Shown here one piece after another: positions 32,842 to 40,208 of a DNA stretch of 64,000 bases. Source of the DNA: Oceanicola sp. 502str15 (GTDB taxonomy: Bacteria; Pseudomonadota; Alphaproteobacteria; Rhodobacterales; Rhodobacteraceae); contig NZ_WYDQ01000001.1 of assembly GCF_024105635.1 (NCBI RefSeq), positions 3,038,501 through 3,102,500 of the forward strand, in the 5' to 3' direction. The notes beneath the pieces are model-generated. The model saw nothing but the letters and a program-made list of their open reading frames with translations, was not told the origin of the DNA and did not search any database. A program made the translations under genes and the position numbers. Numbering within the stretch: position 1 is the first letter of the stretch; every line of letters begins with the position of its first letter.

Positions 32842-34011
32842 ATGGTCACAGTTTCGCAGCGCACCGGCCGCCTTGGCACCGAAAGCGCGTTCGAGGTGCT
32901 CGCCCGCGCCGGAAAGCTCGCCGCGCAGGGCAAGAGCATCATCAACCTCGGCATCGGGCAGCCCGATTTCCAGACGCCGGCGCATATCGTCGAGGCCGGA
33001 ATCAAGGCCCTGCGCGACGGCCACCACGGCTACACACCCGCCAACGGGTTGCCCGCCCTGCGCGAGGCAGTGGCCGCCGATCTGCACCGCCGCCACGGCG
33101 CCGAGGTGAACCCCGACAACGTGGTCGTCCAGCCCGGCGGCAAACCGACCATGTTCTTTGCCTGCATGCTCCTTGGCGAGCCGGGCGCCGAGATCATGTA
33201 TCCCAACCCCGGCTTTCCGATCTACGAAAGCGTCATCAAGTATTCCGGCGCCACCCCGGTCCCGATCGCGCTGCGCGAAGACAAGGGCTTTGCCTTCTCC
33301 GCCGAAGAGGTGCTGGGCCAGATCACCGAGCGCACCCGGCTGATCATCATCAACTCCCCCGCCAACCCCACCGGCGGCGTGACCCCCAAGGAAGAGATCG
33401 ACAAGCTGGTCGCGGGCCTCGCCGATCACCCCGATGTGGTGCTGATGTCGGACGAGATCTATTCCTGCATGCTCTACGGCGGCCGCCAGCACACCTCGCT
33501 GCTGAACTACCCCGAAATCCGCGACCGCCTGATCATGCTCGACGGCTGGTCGAAGACCTACGCGATGACCGGCTGGCGCCTCGGCTATGCCGTCTGGCCC
33601 GATGCCCTGGTCGACCACGCCACCCGGCTCTGCATCAACGATCATTCCTGCGTCAACGCCCCCACCCAGTTCGCCGGAATCGCGGCGCTGGAAGGCCCGC
33701 AGGACGAGGTGGTGAAAATGGTCGAGGCCTTCGACCGCCGCCGCTCCGTTATCGTCGACGGGCTGAACGCCTTGCCCGGCGTGCGCTGCGCCGATGCCGC
33801 CGGGGCCTTCTATGCCTTCCCCAACATCGAAGGCACCGGCCTTACCGCCCGCGAGGCACAGGATCGCTTCCTGGAAGACTGCGGCGTCGCCACCGTCGCC
33901 GGCACCAGCTTTGGCGCCCATGGCGAAGGCTTCCTGCGCTTCTCCTATGCCAACAGCGAGGACAACATTCGCGAGGCGCTGTCCCGCATCGGCAAGGTTC
34001 TGGAGGGCTGA
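32842..34011 (+). CDS. Class I/II pyridoxal-phosphate aminotransferase
   Basis: A 389-residue protein of the aspartate/aromatic aminotransferase group. INLGIGQPDFQTP is the N-terminal signature, NSPANPTGG and SDEIYSCMLYGG are the cofactor-binding motifs, the internal-aldimine Lys is K238 in DGWSKTYAMTGWRLGY, and FSYANSEDNI contains the substrate-carboxylate Arg region. A strong Shine-Dalgarno AAGGAGG lies 7 bp upstream. It abuts an FAD-linked 2-hydroxyacid dehydrogenase, which would convert a 2-hydroxyacid to the 2-oxoacid that this enzyme aminates or produces. Exact substrate unknown. Confidence 0.92.
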   Translation: MVTVSQRTGRLGTESAFEVLARAGKLAAQGKSIINLGIGQPDFQTPAHIVEAGIKALRDGHHGYTPANGLPALREAVAADLHRRHGAEVNPDNVVVQPGGKPTMFFACMLLGEPGAEIMYPNPGFPIYESVIKYSGATPVPIALREDKGFAFSAEEVLGQITERTRLIIINSPANPTGGVTPKEEIDKLVAGLADHPDVVLMSDEIYSCMLYGGRQHTSLLNYPEIRDRLIMLDGWSKTYAMTGWRLGYAVWPDALVDHATRLCINDHSCVNAPTQFAGIAALEGPQDEVVKMVEAFDRRRSVIVDGLNALPGVRCADAAGAFYAFPNIEGTGLTAREAQDRFLEDCGVATVAGTSFGAHGEGFLRFSYANSEDNIREALSRIGKVLEG

Positions 34012-35379
34012 ATGGCACACGAAAAGGCTCTAACCCTGGTGGAATCGCTCCTTGGCGCGCGCCTGAAGCGCTCCGATGCCGAGCGCGCGGCCCATGGCGA
34101 GAACGAGGCGCATTTCCCGCAGGCCCTCCCGGATGCGGTGGCCTACCCCAAGAGCACCGAGGAAGTCTCGGAGATCATGAAGGTGGCCCATGCCGAGGGC
34201 ATGCCGGTCACGCCCTATGGCACCGGCACCTCCCTGGAAGGCCATCACCTGCCGGTTGAGGGCGGGTTGACGCTGGATCTGTCCCTGATGAACCGCATCC
34301 TCGCGGTGCATGATGCCGATATGGATGTCACCGTGCAGCCCGGCGTCACCCGCAGCCAGCTCAATGACGAGCTGCGCGCCACCGGCCTCTACTTCCCGAT
34401 TGATCCCGGCGCCGATGCCTCGCTCGGCGGCATGGCGGCCACGCGGGCCTCGGGCACCATGGCCGTGCGCTATGGCACCATGCGCGAGAACATCCTCGCG
34501 CTGGAGGCCGTGCTGGCCGATGGCCGGATCATTCGCACCGGCTCCCGCGCCCGCAAGTCGTCGTCGGGCTACGACCTTACCCACTTACTCATCGGCTCCG
34601 AGGGCACGCTTGGCATCATCACCGAGCTGACCCTCAAACTCCACGGCCAGCCCGAGAGCATCCTCGCCGCCACCTGCCGCTTTCCCTCTGTCGAGAACGC
34701 GGTGAACTGTGTGATCACAACCATTCAGGCCGGGATTCCCATGGCCCGGATCGAGCTGGTCAACGCCACCATGGTCCGCGGCTTCAACCTGCACGGCGGT
34801 GGCGACATGCCCGAGGAGCCGCACCTGTTTCTGGAGTTTTCAGGCTCTGACTCTGCGGTATCCGAGCAATCCGAGCTGTTCGGAGAGATCGCCGCAGACT
34901 TCGATGCGCAGGATTTCACCCGCGCCACCCGACTGGAAGATCGCAACGCCCTCTGGGCGATGCGCCACAATGCCCACCATGCCTCAAAGGCGCTCTACCC
35001 TGGCAAGCGGATGCTGGCGACCGATGTTTGCGTGCCGATTTCGCGCCTGGCCGAGGCAGTCGAGGCCGCCGAAGGCGCGGCCCGCGAGCTGGGCCTCGAG
35101 CCGGTCATCGTCGGCCATGTCGGGGATGGCAACTTTCACACCGGCATCGGCTTCGACCCGGCCGACCCCGCCGAACTGGCCATGATAGAGAGCTTTTCCG
35201 CCACGCTGGCCGAAACCTCCCTGCGTCTTGGCGGCACCGTCTCGGGCGAGCATGGCATCGGCCTCGGCAAGCGCAAGTATATGGAGGCCGAGCACGGCCC
35301 GGCGCTTGCGCCGATGCGGGCGATCAAGGCGGCGATGGACCCCAAGGGTATTCTCAACCCCGGCAAGATGCTCCCGTAG
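34012..35379 (+). CDS. FAD-linked 2-hydroxyacid dehydrogenase (GlcD/D-lactate dehydrogenase family)
   Basis: A 455-residue flavoprotein. The FAD_binding_4 domain spans about residues 40-175 (TPYGTGTSLEGHHLPVEGGL, PGADASLGGMAATRASGT, RKSSSGYDLTHLLIGSEGTLG). The FAD-oxidase C-terminal domain follows, ending in GTVSGEHGIGLGKRKYMEAEHG, the His-containing metal/substrate site. The enzymes oxidise D-lactate, glycolate or similar 2-hydroxyacids. It starts right after the aminotransferase stop. The stop codon itself lies inside a palindromic repeat. Confidence 0.93.
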   Translation: MAHEKALTLVESLLGARLKRSDAERAAHGENEAHFPQALPDAVAYPKSTEEVSEIMKVAHAEGMPVTPYGTGTSLEGHHLPVEGGLTLDLSLMNRILAVHDADMDVTVQPGVTRSQLNDELRATGLYFPIDPGADASLGGMAATRASGTMAVRYGTMRENILALEAVLADGRIIRTGSRARKSSSGYDLTHLLIGSEGTLGIITELTLKLHGQPESILAATCRFPSVENAVNCVITTIQAGIPMARIELVNATMVRGFNLHGGGDMPEEPHLFLEFSGSDSAVSEQSELFGEIAADFDAQDFTRATRLEDRNALWAMRHNAHHASKALYPGKRMLATDVCVPISRLAEAVEAAEGAARELGLEPVIVGHVGDGNFHTGIGFDPADPAELAMIESFSATLAETSLRLGGTVSGEHGIGLGKRKYMEAEHGPALAPMRAIKAAMDPKGILNPGKMLP

Positions 35380-35397
35380 GGCGGGACTTGTCCCGCC
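35376..35397. repeat. Palindromic repeat variant (GTAGGGCGGGA...TCCCGCC)
   Basis: Same GTAGG head as the repeats at 5933 and 15051 but with arms GGCGGGA and TCCCGCC and loop CTTG. It contains the TAG stop of the FAD dehydrogenase gene and could serve as its terminator. Confidence 0.6.
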
Positions 35398-35410
35398 TTG
35401 CGAACAGGCT

Positions 35411-36283
35411 CTAACCCAGCCCCAAAAGCCGTGCCGCGTTGCCTTTGATGATATCCGCGCGCAGCTCGTCCTTGATGGCGATGCCCTCGAAATCGGCCAG
35501 CCAGCGCTCCGGCGTGATCATCGGCCAGTCGGAGCCGAACAGCACCTTCTTCTTCAGGATCGAGTTGCAGTAGCGCACGAGGATCTCGGGGAAGTAGCGC
35601 GGCGACCAGCCCGACAGGTCGATGTAGACATTCGGCTTGTGCTGCGCCACCGCCAGCGCCTCCTCCTGCCAGGGGAAGGAGGGGTGCGCGAGGATGATCT
35701 TCAGGTCGGGGAAGTCCACCGCCACATCATCCATGTACATCGGGTTCGAGTACTTCAGCCGCATCCCGTTGCCGCCCGGCATCCCCGAGCCAACCCCGGT
35801 CTGCCCGGTGTGGAACAGCGCGATGCAGCCCTCCTCCTCGATCACCTCGTAAAGCGGATAGGCCATGCGGTCGTTGGCAAAGAACCCCTGCATCGTCGGG
35901 TGAAACTTGAAGCCCTTCACCTTGTACTCACGGATCAGCCGCCGCGCTTCGCGGGCGGCCATCTTGCCCTTCCACGGGTCGATCGAGGCAAACTGGATCA
36001 GCACATCGCTGTTCTCCGCCACCTGCTCGGCCACCTCGTCGTTGGAATAGCGTCGATAGCCCGTCTCCCGCTCGGCATCGACCGGAAAGATCACCGCCGC
36101 GATGTTCTGCTCGCGGTAATGCGCCGCCGTCTCTGCGATGGTCGGCGGATGCTCCCAAGGGGCGCGGAAGTATTTCGCCATGGTGGTTTGCAGCTCGTCA
36201 TAGCCGTCATCCGGGTGGCAGCCGCAGGGCTCCTCGGCATGGGTATGAATGTCGATGGCGCGGACCTTGGTGATATCGACCAT
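35411..36283 (-). CDS. Metal-dependent amidohydrolase (amidohydrolase_2 family)
   Basis: A 290-residue TIM-barrel hydrolase. The metal motif DIHTH is at residues 11-15, GFKFHP and HTGQTG lie mid-sequence, ILAHPSFPW holds another His (about 195), and FGSDWPMITPERW supplies the catalytic Asp. It is related to carboxymuconate-semialdehyde decarboxylases and to the hydrolase (CouO/PhdD type) that ends the CoA-dependent hydroxycinnamate pathway. It lies one base after the ligase stop, so it belongs to that operon. A beta-ketothioester cleavage role is inferred from context. Confidence 0.87.
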   Translation of the reverse strand: MVDITKVRAIDIHTHAEEPCGCHPDDGYDELQTTMAKYFRAPWEHPPTIAETAAHYREQNIAAVIFPVDAERETGYRRYSNDEVAEQVAENSDVLIQFASIDPWKGKMAAREARRLIREYKVKGFKFHPTMQGFFANDRMAYPLYEVIEEEGCIALFHTGQTGVGSGMPGGNGMRLKYSNPMYMDDVAVDFPDLKIILAHPSFPWQEEALAVAQHKPNVYIDLSGWSPRYFPEILVRYCNSILKKKVLFGSDWPMITPERWLADFEGIAIKDELRADIIKGNAARLLGLG

Positions 36284-36284
36284 G

Positions 36285-38108
36285 TCAGCCCTCCTTGATT
36301 GTGATCACAGCCGGGTCGGCATCATCATAGAGCCGTTCCAGCAGCTCCGCCCGGCGGGTGAGCACCTTGCGGAAGTTAAGGTTGCCCTTCGCGGTCATCT
36401 CGCCATCGCCCATCGAGGGCGGTTCGGCCAGAACCAGCGCGCGGGTGATGAGCGCGGCGGAGCCGGTGGCCTCCCCGGCGCGTTCGACGAGGCGCCGCTT
36501 GATTTCTTCCCGAAGCTTCGGCCCGATCAGCGCATTTTCCGCCGTATCCGTCTCGAAACCGGCCTTTTTCAAGGCCCCGAGGTTCGGGAAGATCAGCAGC
36601 CCGATCTCCTTGCGATCCGCCCCTGTGATCACAAGATCACTGGCGATCCCGTCCAGCAGCTTCAGCGCCTCCATCCGCAGCCCCGCGGCTCGCACCCAGG
36701 TGCCGGTTTGCAGCTTGAAGTCCTCCGAGATCCGCCCGTCAAACTTCATGCCCTTCGACATGTCGTCGGGGTCCACGAACACCATCGCATCGCCGGTGAT
36801 GAAGAAGCCCTCCTCGTCAAAGGCCTCCGCCGTCTTTGCCGCGTCCTCGAAGTAACCTGGCATGATGTTCGGCCCCTTCACCCGCACTTCGCAGCGCATG
36901 TCGGCGTCGGGGATGAGCTTGGTCGTCACGCCGGTGAGCGGCACGCCGACAATGCCCGAGCGGTCGGTAGGCTCGTGCTGGAGCATGGTTGCCGGGGCGG
37001 TTTCGGTCAGCCCCCAGGAGGATGTCATCAGCGGCAGCGCGCCGCGCACCTCGCGGGCCATGTCCTCCATCGCCGTCCAAACGTCCTGCGGCAGCGAGGC
37101 GCCCGCGTAGAAGATCATGTCGAGTTCCGAAAACACCGCGCGTCGCAGCGCCTCGTCGCTTTTCATCGCCTCCGTCACCATGCCGAAGCCGAGCGGCACG
37201 TTGAACCAGATCGTGCCCGCCTTCATCGACATGTTCTCCAGCGTCCGCCCGATCAGCGCCGGCGTCGGCTTGCCGTCGTCGATATAGAGAGAACCGCCAT
37301 TGGCCAGCATCATGTTGAAGTTGTGCGAACCGCCGAACACGTGGTTCCACGGCAGCCAGTCCACGATCCGGGGCGGCTGTGCGCCAAGAAAAGGCAGGGC
37401 GTCTAGCAGCTGTGCCTGGTTGGCGCACATCATCCCATGGGTTGTGATCACAGCTTTCGGGTTCGATGTGGAGCCAGAGGTGAGCAGGTATTTCGCCACC
37501 GTGTCAGGCCCTATTCCGGCATGCACAGTGTCGATTTCAACGCCCGCGTCGCCCTTCAGCAGCTCCTCGAAGCGCAGCATCCCCGGGCCCGCGTTGGCCG
37601 ACACCAGCCGGTCCAGCGCCGCGATCTCGGGCAGCGCCAGCGCATCGGCATAGCGAGTGGCGTCATCGGCATAGACCATGCCGGGCTTCACCAGCTCCAC
37701 TGCGTGCTTCAGCCGCCCGTGGGCGCCCGGGATCAGGGCGTATTGCTCGGCCACCGGCACCAGCGGAATGCCGACATATTGCGCCGCGAGGGCCAGCAGC
37801 CCGTGGTCCACCCCGTTGCCCGACATCACCAGAATCGGCGTGCCCGGCCCCATGCCGCGCCCCACCAGCGCGGCCCCGATGGCCCGAACCTGTTGCAGCA
37901 CCTCGGCATAACTCAGTTCGCGCCAGCCCGGCCCCGACCGCTCGGCGATGAACACCCGGTCGGGCGCGGTTTCGGCCCAGCCGTGCAGCCAGTCGCCGGT
38001 GGTCTTGGCAATGGGGCTGATCTCGTATCCCGAGTGCAGCAGAATGCTTCCGTCCGCCCGGTCCTCCCGGCGCACCTTGTGGGCGCGGTAGCGCGTGTCG
38101 TCGGTCAT
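36285..38108 (-). CDS. fcs: Feruloyl/hydroxycinnamoyl-CoA synthetase
   Basis: A 607-residue acyl-adenylate-forming enzyme. The P-loop-like AMP motif LLTSGSTSNPKAVITTH lies near residues 213-229, with DWLPWNHVFGGSHNF, SSWGLTETAPATM and the hinge motif FKLQTGTWVRAAGLRMEALKL. These resemble feruloyl-CoA synthetases, which activate ferulate, coumarate or caffeate with CoA and ATP. It overlaps the MarR gene (ATGA) and is followed by the amidohydrolase. The ring-substitution preference cannot be read from sequence; the gentisate genes nearby make a 3-hydroxy substrate plausible. Confidence 0.9.
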   Translation of the reverse strand: MTDDTRYRAHKVRREDRADGSILLHSGYEISPIAKTTGDWLHGWAETAPDRVFIAERSGPGWRELSYAEVLQQVRAIGAALVGRGMGPGTPILVMSGNGVDHGLLALAAQYVGIPLVPVAEQYALIPGAHGRLKHAVELVKPGMVYADDATRYADALALPEIAALDRLVSANAGPGMLRFEELLKGDAGVEIDTVHAGIGPDTVAKYLLTSGSTSNPKAVITTHGMMCANQAQLLDALPFLGAQPPRIVDWLPWNHVFGGSHNFNMMLANGGSLYIDDGKPTPALIGRTLENMSMKAGTIWFNVPLGFGMVTEAMKSDEALRRAVFSELDMIFYAGASLPQDVWTAMEDMAREVRGALPLMTSSWGLTETAPATMLQHEPTDRSGIVGVPLTGVTTKLIPDADMRCEVRVKGPNIMPGYFEDAAKTAEAFDEEGFFITGDAMVFVDPDDMSKGMKFDGRISEDFKLQTGTWVRAAGLRMEALKLLDGIASDLVITGADRKEIGLLIFPNLGALKKAGFETDTAENALIGPKLREEIKRRLVERAGEATGSAALITRALVLAEPPSMGDGEMTAKGNLNFRKVLTRRAELLERLYDDADPAVITIKEG

Positions 38109-38587
38109 CCGGTGGTCCTCCCGTCCCGTCCGTTTCTCTCGATCCGGCGCAGCGCCGAGATCAGCAGGTTCAGCTCCGCCTCGCTCAACCCCTCCGTCAT
38201 CCGCCGGTCGTGCTCTTGCACCGCCAGCCGCGCCTCCTCGACCACGGCAAGGCCCTGCGCTGTGACGTGCAGCGCATAGGCGCGGCGGTCGTCGGGTGCG
38301 CGGTCGCGTGTCAGCATCCCGGCCTGTTCCAGCTCATCGAGGATCACCACCAGGTTGGGCCGCTCGATGGCAAGGATCTCGGCCAGCTGCGATTGCCGCA
38401 GCCCGGGGTTTTCGGCCACCACCACCAGCGCCGAGAAGGTCACCATGCGCAGGCCGTAAGCGGCCAGCGTGGCGTTCACGTCGATCTGGATCATGTGAAA
38501 CGCCCGCTTCATGTTGTAGCCGACATGGCCGCGCAGCCCCTCGTCCGAAGGGTCGGGCTGCACGAGCTGGTGGCGCGGCGCGGGCAT
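38105..38587 (-). CDS. MarR-family transcriptional regulator
   Basis: A 160-residue dimeric winged-helix regulator. LRQSQLAEILAIERPNLVVILDELEQAGMLTRDRAPDDRRAYALHVT covers the recognition helix and wing typical of MarR. It sits inside the hydroxycinnamate operon, overlapping its neighbours by 4 and 1 bases. MarR proteins of this pathway (CouR type) are relieved by the hydroxycinnamoyl-CoA product of the ligase. It may bind the TGAGA-N8-TCTCA palindrome at 40148-40165. The regulator of the gentisate operon is not in the window unless this protein also serves there. Confidence 0.92.
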   Translation of the reverse strand: MPAPRHQLVQPDPSDEGLRGHVGYNMKRAFHMIQIDVNATLAAYGLRMVTFSALVVVAENPGLRQSQLAEILAIERPNLVVILDELEQAGMLTRDRAPDDRRAYALHVTAQGLAVVEEARLAVQEHDRRMTEGLSEAELNLLISALRRIERNGRDGRTTG

Positions 38588-39351
38588 CAGCTGAACTTCG
38601 GCGCGCGCTTTTCGAGGAAGGCGGCAAGCCCCTCCAGCGCGTCGGGCGATGTCTGTGTCAGGGCGGCACAGAGACTTTCGGTAAAGAGCCCGTCGGCCTT
38701 GGCCATGTCTTCGATCCGGGCAATTGCCTGCACCATGATGTAGTTAGAGAGCGGCGCGTTGGAGGCGATCTTGGCGGCCAGATCCATCGCCAGCGCCAGC
38801 GCCTCCCCCTCGCCCACCGCGTAATGCGCGAGGCCGAGCGCCTTGCCCTCTTCATGGCCATACTTCCGGCCGGTCAGCATCATCTCGATCATCCGGTCGG
38901 CGCCAAGGATGCGGCCCACCCGCACAGTCGCGCCGCCGCCCACGAAAATCCCGCGCCGCCCCTCGGGCAACTGGAAGATCGTCGAAGGCTCGGCAATCCG
39001 CACATGGGTCGAGGTCGCCAGCTCCAGCCCGCCGCCAATGACCGCGCCGAACATCGCCGACACCACCGGCAGCCCGCCAAACTGGATGCGCTCCATCACC
39101 TCGTGCCAGCCGCGCGAATGGCGCATGGTGCCCTCGGCATCGCGCGCCTTGTGCTCGCTGAGGTCGAGACCCGAGCAAAAGTGGCCCTCCGTCCCGGTCA
39201 GCACCACCACGCGCACGCCCTCGGGCGGGGCGCGGAAGAAGCCGTCAATCGCCTCCAGCAGCTCGTCGCACATGGCGTTGCGCTTGCCGGGGCGGTTCAT
39301 GGTGAGCACGGCAATCCCGTCCTTCACCTCGATCTTCAGCATGTCACTCAT
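38587..39351 (-). CDS. Enoyl-CoA hydratase/isomerase (crotonase) family protein
   Basis: A 254-residue protein. The N-terminal VLTMNRPGKRNAM, oxyanion-hole FCSGLDLSEH, and both catalytic Glu regions, GGGLELAT and LPEGRRGIFVGGG, are present. It hydrates the hydroxycinnamoyl-CoA double bond, either going on to the beta-keto route or, as in feruloyl-CoA hydratase-lyase, releasing aldehyde. The presence of an SDR and the absence of a vanillin-type aldehyde dehydrogenase favour the beta-oxidative route. The TGATG overlap with marR shows coupling. Confidence 0.92.
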   Translation of the reverse strand: MSDMLKIEVKDGIAVLTMNRPGKRNAMCDELLEAIDGFFRAPPEGVRVVVLTGTEGHFCSGLDLSEHKARDAEGTMRHSRGWHEVMERIQFGGLPVVSAMFGAVIGGGLELATSTHVRIAEPSTIFQLPEGRRGIFVGGGATVRVGRILGADRMIEMMLTGRKYGHEEGKALGLAHYAVGEGEALALAMDLAAKIASNAPLSNYIMVQAIARIEDMAKADGLFTESLCAALTQTSPDALEGLAAFLEKRAPKFS

Positions 39352-39360
39352 CGGGTTTCC

Positions 39361-40128
39361 TTATCGGGGCGGCAAACGGGTTGCGCCATCCAACCGGATC
39401 ACTTCGCCGTTCAGGTAGGGGTTTTCAACCATGTGCTGCACCAGCAGCGCGTATTCGCGCGGATGGCCCAGCCGGTGCGGATAGGGCACGTTGGCGACGA
39501 TGGCGGCAGTCGTCTCCTCCGGCAGGCTCTCCATCATCGGGGTGTTGAAGAGGCCCGGCGCAATGGCGTTCACCCGGATGCCGGTCTTGGCAAACTCGCG
39601 GGCCGCGGGCAGGCACATCGAGGCCACCGCGCCCTTGGAGGCCGCATAGGCCGCCTGGCCCAACTGGCCGTCCTGATAGGCGGCGCTGGCGGTGTTGACG
39701 ATCACGCCGCGCTCGCCGTCTTCGTTGTCGGCCGGAAGGGCCTGCATCAGCCGGGCGGCGTGGGACATCACGTAGTAGGTGCCAAAGAGATTGACCCGCA
39801 GCACCTTCTCGAAGAGATCAGTCGAGAGCTTGCCTTCGCGGCCCACGATCCGCGCCGCCAGCCCGAGCCCGGCGCAGTTGACCGCGATGCGCGGCGCTTC
39901 GCCCAGATCGGCCGCCGCCTTCTCGACTGCGGCCTGCACCGCTGCCTCATCGCTCACATCCGCCGGACAGGCCGCGCCGCCCACCTCTGCCGCCACGGCC
40001 TCTGCCGCCCCGGCGTTGAAGTCGAGCACAGCCACCTTGGCGCCCAGCCCGGCCAGATGCCGCACCGTTGCCGCGCCCAGCCCGCTGCCGCCGCCGGTGA
40101 CAAGAGCCACTTTTCCGCTGATATCCAT
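39361..40128 (-). CDS. Short-chain 3-hydroxyacyl-CoA dehydrogenase-like SDR
   Basis: A 255-residue classical SDR. TGGGSGLGAATVRHLA at 11-26 and an Asp after beta-2 (VAVLDFN) suggest NAD. NTASAAYQDGQLGQAAYAASKGAV contains the Ser and YxxxK. The sequence ends like the HSD17B10/2-methyl-3-hydroxyacyl-CoA group (VPYPHRLGHPREYALLVQHMVENPYLNGEVIRLDG). It would oxidise the 3-hydroxy thioester formed by the hydratase. It is the first gene of the hydroxycinnamate operon, 20 bp downstream of the operator and promoter. Confidence 0.91.
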   Translation of the reverse strand: MDISGKVALVTGGGSGLGAATVRHLAGLGAKVAVLDFNAGAAEAVAAEVGGAACPADVSDEAAVQAAVEKAAADLGEAPRIAVNCAGLGLAARIVGREGKLSTDLFEKVLRVNLFGTYYVMSHAARLMQALPADNEDGERGVIVNTASAAYQDGQLGQAAYAASKGAVASMCLPAAREFAKTGIRVNAIAPGLFNTPMMESLPEETTAAIVANVPYPHRLGHPREYALLVQHMVENPYLNGEVIRLDGATRLPPR

Positions 40129-40147
40129 GAGTCCTCCCAGACGAATT

Positions 40148-40182
40148 TGAGACTGTTATATCTCATACCTAATTTTGCGCAA
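40148..40182 (-). promoter_or_regulatory. Promoter and operator of the hydroxycinnamate operon
   Basis: Minus strand TTGCGC (40182-40177), 16-bp spacer, TATAAC (40160-40155). The 18-bp palindrome TGAGATATAACAGTCTCA (40148-40165) has 5-bp arms and covers the -10 box. Binding by the MarR protein encoded within the operon would block RNA polymerase. The operator is 20 bp before the first start codon. Confidence 0.65.
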
Positions 40183-40208
40183 GCCGGGCGCGCTGCCATC
40201 GGCGCGCC

